Positions 24,257 through 34,500 of a stretch of DNA of 64,000 bases are shown here, one piece after another. The DNA lies in contig NZ_CAJGBF010000003.1 in assembly GCF_904424705.1 (NCBI RefSeq), positions 334,419-398,418 on the forward strand, given 5' to 3'. Numbering within the stretch: position 1 is the stretch's first letter; every line of letters begins with the position of its first letter. Under the pieces are notes generated by a model. It saw nothing but the letters and a program-made list of their open reading frames with translations, did not search any database and had not been told where the DNA came from. This DNA is from Rossellomorea arthrocnemi (GTDB lineage Bacteria; Bacillota; Bacilli; Bacillales; Bacillaceae_B). The position numbers were made by a program, and so were the translations under genes.

Positions 24257-27200
24257 TCAATTTTCTGCTTTAAGTTTTCTCCTTCTGAAGCGGTTAAAGA
24301 CCAGGTACATCATCGGTACGATGATTAGTGTTAATACAGCTGAGAACATAATACCAGATATGATTGTAACAGCTAAAGGAGTGAATAAAGCATCACCGCT
24401 TACTGCGACTGGAATCAGTGCCACAATCGAGGTAAGGGCGGTGAGAAGGATCGGTCGAAGTCGTGTACGGCCAGATTCAACGACTGCATCTTTCACACTC
24501 ATTCCACTTTTAAGCCCTTGTTCAATAAATTCAATTAACACGACCGAATTACGCACAACGATTCCGGTTAGAGAAACCATCCCCATTACTGCAAGGAAGC
24601 TGATCGGTGTTTGAGTGACGAACAATCCGAGAATCGCACCGGCAATCGCCAGGTACACAGCAACCAGGACCAGGAATGGCAGAGATAAAGAATTGAACTG
24701 AATGGCAATTAATAAATACACAAGGAAAATCACGATGGTAAACAAAATGGTGATCTCCGCAAAGAAATCATTTTGGGCTTCATTTTCCCCACCTAATGTA
24801 ATGGAGTAGTTATTGTCACCAAGCGCTTCCTGTGCTTCTTTCACGATTTCCTGTACATTTTCTTTATAGTTCTCCTCGTCACCAGGGAAAGCACGTATTG
24901 TAATGGCACGTTCTCCATCCTTATGAGGTATGAGTTGAAGTTCTTCCTTCTTCTCAGGAGTCACCAGCTCATCAAGTGAAATCAGCTTAGGCGGTCCGGC
25001 AGGGTTTACCGCTTCAGCCGGAACTTCCAGGGAAGCAAGGTCGACTTCCTCATCAAAACCTTCTAAAAGGAGAGTCATATCACGTTTTGTGACACCATTA
25101 TCGAATGCTTTCATTGGAATGCCTTCAGTAGCTATCCGAAGTTGTTGGCTAACATCATTAATGGTGATACCATTTTCTTCGAGTTTCTCACGATTCGGCT
25201 CGTATACGACCGAAGGTTCCATTTCACCTATATTGTCAACGACCAAATCGGTATTCAACGTATTTATTTCAGTTGTAATATTATCTCGAAGCTCAATTAA
25301 TTTATTCATTTCAGGACCTGAAACGGTTACGGTTACAGGTGCTCCTGCGGGAGGACCTTGCTGTATGGTCTCCATGAAGATCTTTGCTTCAGGGTATTCT
25401 TTTCGTAATTTATCTGTCCATTCTTCGATCAACCCTTGGGCGGTCTGATTTTCACGATCGACTCTTGCCACTAATTGACCTGTATTTTGACCTGAGTTGG
25501 AAAGAGAACTATTGAATAGATTCGGTAGTCCTGTACCGGCAAAAACAGAAGTTTCATAGACTCCTTTATCTGATTTTAAACGTTGCTCTATTTCTTCGAG
25601 TGTGTTAGATGTTTCTTCAATCGGTGTACCAATTGGAAGCGTAACATCGACTGTAACTTCTTCACGATCGGCAGAAGGGAAGAATTCGAAAGGTGTCAGA
25701 GCAATCAAACCAAAAATAGCGGTCGTAAACACGAGACCAATGGCAGAAACGACGAACGGCCTCTTCGAAAACTTCTTCAAGAGAGTATCGGCATAAAAAT
25801 CAGCAATCTTATTTAATGGCCTCCCTAACAGCCCTGGAGCATCGGAAACTTTTTTCTTCGTCTTACTATAAAGAAAGTATCTCATGATGGGGACGAAGAT
25901 CAGAGCAACCAGTGTGGAAGCAATAATGGTTGTAATTAATACTGTCGGTAAAGCCCTGATGAACGCTCCATTTCCACCAGATAAGAATACTAGCGGAAGG
26001 AATGTGAACACAATAGCAAGAGAGGAAGTCACAATTGACACCCAAATCTCTTTCACACCTGTGATGGCACCAATAAGCGCACCGTCCCCTAGTTTATACC
26101 TGCGTTGGATATTGTCGTTCACAACGATAGAATCATCCACCAGAATACCGAGAGCGATGATGGCACCAATGACGGAAATCTGATTAAGGTCAACACTGGC
26201 AAATGGTAATGGAATCAGCCCCATTAACACTGAAATCGGTACAGCAAGTGCTACAACGAAAGCTCCGGAAACCGTCAGTCCAAGGGCGGTGGTAAGGATA
26301 ACAGCAACTACTGAAATAGCAAGTGACTTAAATAACCCATCGAAAATGTTTGTTACGGTTGTTGCTTGAGAATAGTAAGGGACCAGTTCTACATCCGATG
26401 GAAGGGAGTCTGAAAGTTCATCGACTTTGTCACTCACTCTTTCATCGACCGTTGGGATGTCTTCACCGGGCTGTACAAAAGCAGTAAATGATATAGAAGG
26501 TTTCCCGTCGAATGTAACAATATCTTTGACTTCCTTTGGTGAAACATTCACATTTGCGATATCTCCAAGTAAAATCGTTTCCCCTTTTGGATTCTTGCCG
26601 ACAAAGAGTTTCTTCATTTCATCCAGGCTGGAGAAATGATCCACGGATAGTTGTACAACCTCTTGGTCCACTTCCTGTTTTCCAAGAGGAGTGGGATAAT
26701 ATTCGTCATTTATGGCACCCAATACCGAGGAGGGATTGAGTCCCGAAGCTTTGAGTTCTTCCTTTTGTAATTCAACGATAATTTCTTCTTCAGGAAGACC
26801 TTTAACTGTCACACCTGAAATCCCGGATAAATCTTCGACTTCTTCCTTCCACCTGTTCACTTCGTCATCCATCTCAAGAAGTGATTCCTTTTTATCACTG
26901 ATTAAGTGGTAAGATACGATAGGCATTTTTACGGTAGACTCTTTGACTTCAGGATCGAATACCTCTTCAGGGAAAGATGTTGATGCATCTGAAACAGCTT
27001 GCCGTACATCTCCGAACACTTCTTTTTTGTCTTCCCCGTCTTCAACCTCTACAATGATAGTAGAGAATCCTGATGCTGAAGAGGAATTGATCTCTTTTAT
27101 ACCACTAATTGACTGAAGGGAAGATTCAATGGGATTGGTAATAGTCCTTTCAACGGAATCAACAGTAGCACCGGGATATACAGTTGTAACCGTCCCGATA

Positions 27201-27322
27201 TTGACACTGGTTTCCGGTATTTCCCTTTGGGGTAATTGTAGAAAGGTGAAAATTCCGATAATCACAAATAATAAAATGAATATCAGGACGATTTTCGAGC
27301 GATTTAAAATAGCTTTTAACAT
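24257..27322 (-). CDS. RND-family efflux transporter, SwrC/YerP-like
   Basis: 1021-residue proton-driven RND permease with two repeats, each a membrane domain plus a large extracytoplasmic porter domain. The N-terminus (FTFLQLPQREIPETSVNIGTV) and the proton-relay helix IIALGILVDDSIVVNDNIQRR, with its paired Asp, are intact; the second half has the matching MGMVSLTGIVVRNSVVLIEFI. B. subtilis SwrC/YerP exports surfactin and cholic acid and is needed for swarming. No adaptor or outer-membrane partner is present, as expected in a Gram-positive. AAGGAGG precedes the ATG. A TetR gene is divergent, with two candidate operators between. Confidence 0.92.
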   Translation of the reverse strand: MLKAILNRSKIVLIFILLFVIIGIFTFLQLPQREIPETSVNIGTVTTVYPGATVDSVERTITNPIESSLQSISGIKEINSSSASGFSTIIVEVEDGEDKKEVFGDVRQAVSDASTSFPEEVFDPEVKESTVKMPIVSYHLISDKKESLLEMDDEVNRWKEEVEDLSGISGVTVKGLPEEEIIVELQKEELKASGLNPSSVLGAINDEYYPTPLGKQEVDQEVVQLSVDHFSSLDEMKKLFVGKNPKGETILLGDIANVNVSPKEVKDIVTFDGKPSISFTAFVQPGEDIPTVDERVSDKVDELSDSLPSDVELVPYYSQATTVTNIFDGLFKSLAISVVAVILTTALGLTVSGAFVVALAVPISVLMGLIPLPFASVDLNQISVIGAIIALGILVDDSIVVNDNIQRRYKLGDGALIGAITGVKEIWVSIVTSSLAIVFTFLPLVFLSGGNGAFIRALPTVLITTIIASTLVALIFVPIMRYFLYSKTKKKVSDAPGLLGRPLNKIADFYADTLLKKFSKRPFVVSAIGLVFTTAIFGLIALTPFEFFPSADREEVTVDVTLPIGTPIEETSNTLEEIEQRLKSDKGVYETSVFAGTGLPNLFNSSLSNSGQNTGQLVARVDRENQTAQGLIEEWTDKLRKEYPEAKIFMETIQQGPPAGAPVTVTVSGPEMNKLIELRDNITTEINTLNTDLVVDNIGEMEPSVVYEPNREKLEENGITINDVSQQLRIATEGIPMKAFDNGVTKRDMTLLLEGFDEEVDLASLEVPAEAVNPAGPPKLISLDELVTPEKKEELQLIPHKDGERAITIRAFPGDEENYKENVQEIVKEAQEALGDNNYSITLGGENEAQNDFFAEITILFTIVIFLVYLLIAIQFNSLSLPFLVLVAVYLAIAGAILGLFVTQTPISFLAVMGMVSLTGIVVRNSVVLIEFIEQGLKSGMSVKDAVVESGRTRLRPILLTALTSIVALIPVAVSGDALFTPLAVTIISGIMFSAVLTLIIVPMMYLVFNRFRRRKLKAEN

Positions 27323-27347
27323 GAATGATTCCTCCTTTAATAACGTT

Positions 27348-27361
27348 TGACTTCCGGGTCA
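27348..27361. promoter_or_regulatory. Candidate TetR half-palindrome site 1, TGAC-N6-GTCA
   Basis: TGACTTCCGGGTCA, 25 bases from the RND start codon, close to its ribosome binding site. It has the same architecture as the second site 67 bases away. Confidence 0.4.
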
Positions 27362-27414
27362 GGATTTCGTTTTTGTAAGTATTTAAACATTGATATAACA
27401 GTATATTTATTAGT

Positions 27415-27428
27415 TGACTCAATAGTCA
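27415..27428. promoter_or_regulatory. Candidate TetR half-palindrome site 2, TGAC-N6-GTCA
   Basis: TGACTCAATAGTCA in the middle of the divergent intergenic region. With an inner TGACT/AGTCA match it is the better palindrome of the two. It overlaps a TTGAGT -35-like sequence for the RND gene on the minus strand. Confidence 0.45.
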
Positions 27429-27536
27429 TTTTACCTAAAAAAATGATGTAGTCAAGAAATGATGTTCTTCTCTTTTTTACTGAGTATGGTTAAAATGAAG
27501 AAGAAATGTTTTTCTCCGGATATAGAGGTGTAGAAA

Positions 27537-28415
27537 ATGGACAAACGAATCGCAATTCTCGAATCAGCAGTGGAACTTTTTGGAGCGCATGGTTTCAATC
27601 AAACGTCCATGCAGCAAATTGCCGAAAGTGTCGGTATATCAAAAGGGTCCCTTTACTCATTTTTTCAATCAAAGGAAGATTTGATCATATCGATTTATGA
27701 ACACTATCAACAGCTCGTGTTTGAACGGGCATTCGTTGTAGGCTTGGAAGGAAACCTCCCTCCTATGGATCGGTTTGCCAAACAGTTTCAAGTACAATTT
27801 GAAGGGATATTGGAGTATAAATCCTATATGAAGATGCATATGAGAGGTGAGTCCGCTAAGAATAGCGAAAAGCTTTCGGCAATGGAGCACCGGATGAGAG
27901 GAAGGCTGTTCAGCTGGCTCGAACATAATCTGCTGGAGGTGTATGGTGATGAAATCAACCCATACAAATGGGATCTGATGTGGATGACCCAATCTATCTA
28001 TTCATCATATATGATGTTGATGATTACACAGGATGACTCCCTCGAACCTGCAAGACTGGGAAAGCATTTAGTCAGGCAGATTTCTCTCCTGGCACATGAT
28101 TTTCTAAGTGGAAATAGTTCTCCTTTATTGAATGATGACATGATGAAGCCGTTTGCTGTCAATATGGACAAGGAAGGAGCATTCATTTCATTTGAAAAAA
28201 GGGAGTATGCATGGAAGTCTCTGTATGAAAAGATCAACGACCTTGGTAAAGCTCAGGTGACGTATTTCATGAACATAGCGAATCGGATTTCAGAGGAATG
28301 CCGGAAATCAGATCCGGACGAGTTGGTCATCAAAGGATTATTCCGGTTGTTAATGGAGAATGAGGATGTAAGATTAGAAGCTGAAGAGTTAGAAAAGCAG
28401 CTCCTTCCTGGATAA
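27537..28415 (+). CDS. TetR-family repressor, YerO-like
   Basis: 292-residue regulator, unusually long for TetR and the same size class as B. subtilis YerO, which lies beside yerP/swrC. The helix-turn-helix is at the N-terminus: AVELFGAHGFNQTSMQQIAE then VGISKGSLYSFFQSKEDLI. The long C-terminal ligand-binding domain has no recognisable cofactor site. It is transcribed away from the RND gene, so it probably represses that gene and itself through the TGAC-N6-GTCA sites. GAGGTG precedes the ATG. Confidence 0.9.
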   Translation: MDKRIAILESAVELFGAHGFNQTSMQQIAESVGISKGSLYSFFQSKEDLIISIYEHYQQLVFERAFVVGLEGNLPPMDRFAKQFQVQFEGILEYKSYMKMHMRGESAKNSEKLSAMEHRMRGRLFSWLEHNLLEVYGDEINPYKWDLMWMTQSIYSSYMMLMITQDDSLEPARLGKHLVRQISLLAHDFLSGNSSPLLNDDMMKPFAVNMDKEGAFISFEKREYAWKSLYEKINDLGKAQVTYFMNIANRISEECRKSDPDELVIKGLFRLLMENEDVRLEAEELEKQLLPG

Positions 28416-28571
28416 TTAGGGAAGGGGTTTTTGATGACATCCACCACCATGAAGGGGAATTTCTATTAATAAAATTTACCATTTCAGTAGTTTACTAGAC
28501 GTTTGGTAAGACAAAATTCCTATCCTGTAAATAACATGATAAAGAAAATATCATTTAAAGGAGGGTTTTTT

Positions 28572-31500
28572 GTGGCATTTCCCAGTAATGCACAGTATAC
28601 CCCAATGTTAGTAGGTGGAACACCATTATTCGATGTCTTAGGAGATGAGAGCCCCGTATCGACAGACATTGTAGGGAATTCTTCCTTTCCTGCAGGATTC
28701 TTCGCATACGACGGGACAAACGTTTATTTCCGCTTAAGGCTTAATGGGGACCCCCGGAATAATCAATTAACCGGATTCAGAAATTTCACATGGGGGGTTT
28801 TGATCAACACAACAGGCGTAGCAGGAACATACGACTGGTTGTTTAATGTGGATGGGTTAAATAATAGGGTGAACCTGATTCAAAACACGGTGAAATTTGT
28901 CAATTCGTGGAATGACCCTGCAGAAGGAACTGGAGGGGGGAACCCAAACTTCTCCCAGCCAATCACCAATTTCAACTTTGCCAGGGTAACGCCAGCAGAT
29001 TCAAGCATCGGTGGAAATCAAAATTTCTTCCTTGATTGGTTTTTACCAGCAAGTACTGTTTTTTCTTTCTTAGGTATCAATGCCTCAACCGCTATTCGTG
29101 CAATATACTTTACTTCTGCCAATGCCAATAACTATAACAAAGATTCATTGAGGACGAGTGAGGGGTTTTCATTCTCCAACGCATTCACGGATCCCATCAC
29201 TCCAAATCAGGCTGATATCAGGGCAAAACTCGCAACGAATAAAGTATTGAACTCAGGACCCCAAAGCGTTGTCCTCGGTCAGCAGGCGACTTGGACTGGT
29301 ACTGTCTCTGTGACAAATACCGGCCTCTCCCAAGCCACCTCGGTATTTCTCGATGACATCATTGGGCCGGATCAAGTGAACTCGTTTGTAGTGAATACTA
29401 CCTCGCAAGGTTTAACCACGTACAATCCAGCAGCTAAATTACTTACCTGGAACATCGGGAATCTGAATCCAGGTGCCGCCGCGACTTTAACATTCACTTT
29501 AAACGGTGCTTTTACGACTAGTGGTTCACGTAATTTAGACAGAGTACAGGCCACAGGGTTTGATTCTTCGTCAGGTAATGCCATTCAGTCTAATACGTCC
29601 GTCGTCAGCATTACCGTCCAACAGACAGCCACTATCAATGGAACCATAACCGATCAATCAACGGGACTTGTACTCCCGAATACAACAGTGTCTCTCCTTC
29701 AAGGGATGAGTACGATTGCAACTACACAATCGAACGCAAGTGGATTTTATACGTTTACGAGTGTAGTACCCGGGAACTATACCGTACAGGCTGCCAGAAC
29801 GAACTATGTAACAGGAACAGCTAATGTATCAGCCACAGCAGGTACATCAATAAGCGCGAATATTGCTCTCGCTCCTCAACCTAGTACAATATCTGGCAAT
29901 GTATCGAGTGGCGGCCCCATAAATAATGCAACCGTCCAGCTTTTGAATAATTCTGGTACTTTAGTTGATTCCACAGTCACAAACGCAGGAGGGAATTATT
30001 CCTTTTTCAATGTGATACCAGGTATATATAATGTGTCAGTCATGGCTTCAGGTTTCCAATCACAATTAAAATCTGTAACGACAGAACCAAATCAGGCATC
30101 CGTCGTTAATTTCACTCTGGTGGCAAACCCAGGCTCTATATCAGGTACTGTGCGTGATACAACCGATAACACCCCTATCCCTATTGCAAATGTAGAGTTG
30201 TTGGATACCAATGGCATACCCATCGCCAACACAACGACGAATGGAAGCGGCCAATATTCCTTTGATAATTTAGCCCCTGGAAATTATCAAGTGAGGTCAT
30301 TTGCCACGAATTATAGTACAACGACGGTATCTGCAGCGGTCACTGCGGGGAATAATACGGTTACGAACATTTTCCTTGAACCTAATCCCGGCTTAATTCA
30401 AGGTACGGTAGTTGACGGTGCCACTTTGGGAGCCATAGCGGGAGCTTCAGTTCAAGCAGTAAATAGTCAAAATGTTATTGTGGCAAATACAACGACAAAT
30501 GGAAGCGGTCAATATTCCTTCGATAGCCTTTTACCTGGATCATATTCGCTTATTTTCACAGCTGATGGGTATGGGACCCAAAACCTCGGTGCATTAGTCG
30601 TATCAAATACTACGACAACCGTCAATGTGTTCTTGTCGAGGCTTGCCGGGGCTCTGGTGGGTACTGTTCAGGATCTAAATGCTGTCCCGATTGCTGGTGC
30701 AACGGTTACAGTCTTCCAGAACAATATTCAAATTGGTTCAGTCATTACCGATGCTAATGGAAACTACATGGTGTCTGGATTGCCTTCTGGAAGCTATACC
30801 GTTGTCGTAAGTGCACCAAATTACACAACCGAAACCGTTGCGGCAGTTATTGAGATTGGTCAAACAACGACCGTTAATGTAACACTAAATGAAAACCCAG
30901 GTACCTTGACTGGATTTGTCAGGGACACAAACAATGACCCGATAGCAGGGGGAAGTGTAACGGTACAAATCAGTACAGGAGCTGGAATCATTGTAGCTAC
31001 AACTGTAACAGCACCTGATGGTTCCTATACGGTACCAAATCTTGCACCGGGGAATTATACCGTAGTCGCAGCGGCTTCTAATTTTCAAGCAGCCGCCCAA
31101 GGTGTGACCATTGTATCCAACACAACGTCCATTGTGAACTTTAACCTCGCTGCTGACCCGGGTTCGATTTCAGGAATCGTCACCAATGCACAAACCGGGA
31201 CACCGATCATCGGTGCAAACGTCCAGGTCAGAATTGTGGATTCAAGTGGCGCCGTCATTGCTACAGTTCTATCTAACGAGAATGGTCAATACGTAGTGAA
31301 CGGGTTGGCTCCCGGAATCTACACCGTAGTGGTGTCTGCCCCGAATTATCAGACCAATGCGGCTACTGTTCAAGTTTCGTCAAATCAAACAATAGATGGC
31401 AGCATCGCTCTTCAACCTGATCCAGGGCAGATTACCGGAACGGTATTGGACAGCGCAGGAAGCAATCCAATCCCAGGGGCAAGTGTCAGTATTGTAAACA

Positions 31501-34500
31501 GTTCCGGTAACTTAATTACGACGGTGCTTACTGATTCCAACGGAGTCTTTATGGTGGTGGGGCTTGCACCGGATAACTATACAGTGAATGTATTTGCGAA
31601 TAATTTTCAAAACGGGACGGTCGGGGCTCTTGTGACTTCCGGGCAGACCACACCTGTATCTGTTTCGTTGGATCCGAATCCAGGGTTCATCACAGGGACG
31701 GTCAGTCCAATCGTTCCAAATACGATTATCCAATTAAGGGATGTTAACAATGTATTGATCGATTCAGTTGTCTCCAATCAGGACGGTACGTTCTCCTTTA
31801 ACAATTTGACACCAGGAACCTACACGATTTTAGCTGCAGCCCCGAACTATTCAACAGCGCAGGCAGGGGTTTCGGTCCTCGCAAACCAGACGTCAACAGT
31901 AGTACTGACTCTTGTTCCTAATCCTGGTACTGTATCAGGGATTGTAACTGATAATATCGGAAATCCGATTGTAAACGCAATCGTACAGATATTTGATCAA
32001 AATAATATTTTGATTGGATCCGGATTCACTGATTCATCTGGCCAATATATTGTCGGGAATCTTCCGAGTGGCTCATTCAATGTGGTCGTTAACTCTCCCG
32101 GCTTTGGTCAGGTGATCGCCGGAATAAACATCGGTGTCGGGCAAGATTTAACCGGTGTAAATATAATACTGATCCCTAACCCGGGCATCATCAATGGACA
32201 GATTATCAACCTCACAACAGGGGATCCTATTACCGGTGCAACCGTTGTTATTATTGATGGCGTCTCACAAATCCCTGTCGCAACCACGACGACTTCTACC
32301 TTTGGAAACTATTCGGTAAGTGGTTTAGCACCGGGTTCCTATATCGTTTCCGCTTCAAAACTAAATTTTACTACCGAGCAAACCGGAGCCATCGTCTTAA
32401 GTGACTCAGCTACGAGGGCTGACCTGGCACTGGGTGAGAATCCGGGTAACATTTCAGGGAATGTGGAAGATACAAATGGCAATCCAATTACGGGAAATGG
32501 AATCCAAATCTCCGTCTTTAATGAAAATAATGTGATAGTTGTAAGCTTCTTAGCGAATTCAGATGGAACATATACGGTTCCTTCACTTGCCCCAGGAACA
32601 TACTTTGTTTCGGGGAATGCTCCTGGTTTCTCATCTTCTACTGTATCTGCTATTGTACTATCCAATCAAACTACCAACGTAACAAACGTTCTGGCTGCAA
32701 ATCCCGTAATGTTAACGGTCCAAGTCCTGATTCAGAATACTGCAACTCCGATTGGCGGATCAACCGTCACGATCCGCCACCCAAATAACATTCCAATTGC
32801 AACAGGAATTACAGATGAAAACGGGTATGTAACCTTCTTCTCATTGCCGACAGGGACTCTTAATATCACAGCGGATGCCGAATCGTTTGGAACAGATACC
32901 AAATCGATTATTGGTGGACCCGGAGATATCCTTTTTGCTGAATTAAGCCTTGTTCCAAATCCTGGACAGATTCAGGGATTCATTTCAAATCTTGCAAATG
33001 GAGAAGCTATTTCAAATGCAGTCATCCAACTCTATGATTTAACAAATGTACTCGTACAAACCACAGTTTCCAATCAAAATGGGGAATATGCTTTTTCCGG
33101 TATTACAGAGGGAGTCTATACTGTTATTGCCAATGCAACTGATTTTGGTCCCGAGTCAGCGGGTGCCATCGTCACTTCCAACCAAACGAGCTTCCTTAGT
33201 TTTGCATTAAGTCCGAACCCGGGAATCGTCCAAGGTTTTGTAAGAAACTCAGTTACGCTGGATCCTATAGAAGGAGCCACTGTGGTAGTTAGGGAACTTT
33301 CAGGGTCGGGTCCGGTCATTTTTACTACCATTACAGATTCAGCTGGATTCTTTCAAACGACTACACTGTCCCCGCGAGTATATGTGTTAGTTGGAAGCAG
33401 CCCTGATTTTGGTTCGAACTCTGTTTCGGCAGAAGTAACGAATGGAGGAGTAACCAATGTCGAAATCCTCCTTACCCCAAATCCCGGTTCTCTGACAGGG
33501 ACGGTAAGGGATGCACAGTCTATGCAACCATTAACTGACACTCTAGTCAGGGTCATCGATAACCAGGGAACAGTTGTTGCTTCAGTTCAAACAACAGTTG
33601 ATGGAACATACCTTATCCAGGGTTTGGCTGAAGGGACCTATTCCGTTTCAGCCATTAACACAGGGTATCAGTCCCTTATTCAACAGGTAAATATTCTGCC
33701 AAATAGCACCACTTTGCTGGATTTCAATCTTCTCGCCAATCCCGCCACTCTCAGTGGAACTGTCATCGACGCAGTTTATCAGTCGCCCTTAACAGGTGTC
33801 ATTGTCGAGGTGTATCTCGCTGGGACTGATATTCTGGTGAGGCGTGTCCTGACCGATGAAAATGGAGATTACTTGATCGAGGGATTACCTCAGGGAACGT
33901 TTGATGTAAAGGCTCAGCTTCAAAATTACGCAATCAGTGTCAATACAGTGTTTTTATCACCAGGGGAAAGTGAAGAGTTGAATATTGCACTTATTCCATT
34001 CCCAGCGACTGTTCAAGGGACGATAAGGGATGCTGTTACTCAGGGACCGGTTAGCGGTGCTCTTATAAAAGTGGTTATACCAAATACAGACATTGTCGTT
34101 GGAAGCATTATTACATCGAGTGACGGAACATATTCGATTGGTAATTTGCCAGCGGGAAGCTATAATGTGGTGATTTCAGCAGACGGTTATGCAACCGTAG
34201 TAATACCTGTCATCCTGGTGCCGAATGGGACAGAAACAGTTAACGCTGATCTTGTTTCAAATCCTGCCGGGATTTCTGGTTCCGTCTTTAATGCTCAGAC
34301 AGCAGTAGGCATTCCGATGGCATTAGTGAGAGTTTTTAACTCTGACGGAGTGTTTATTACCAGTACCCTGACCGATGATAATGGGTTTTATGTGATTTCA
34401 GGTTTGGCTCAAGGTCAATACACCGTACTCGCAAGTGCAGACGGATTCGGAGATCAGATTGGAATAGTAACGTTATCACCAGGTGAAACGGCAAATCTTG

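Noticed and set aside
28503..28571. Signal peptide on a longer form of the giant protein
   Set aside because: The in-frame extension upstream of the GTG has no hydrophobic core or cleavage site and would contain the AAAGGAGG ribosome binding site.
28431..28571. Sporulation (SigK or SigE) promoter for the giant gene
   Set aside because: CATGATAAA is the nearest match and lacks both the CATAnnnTA form and a correctly spaced -35.
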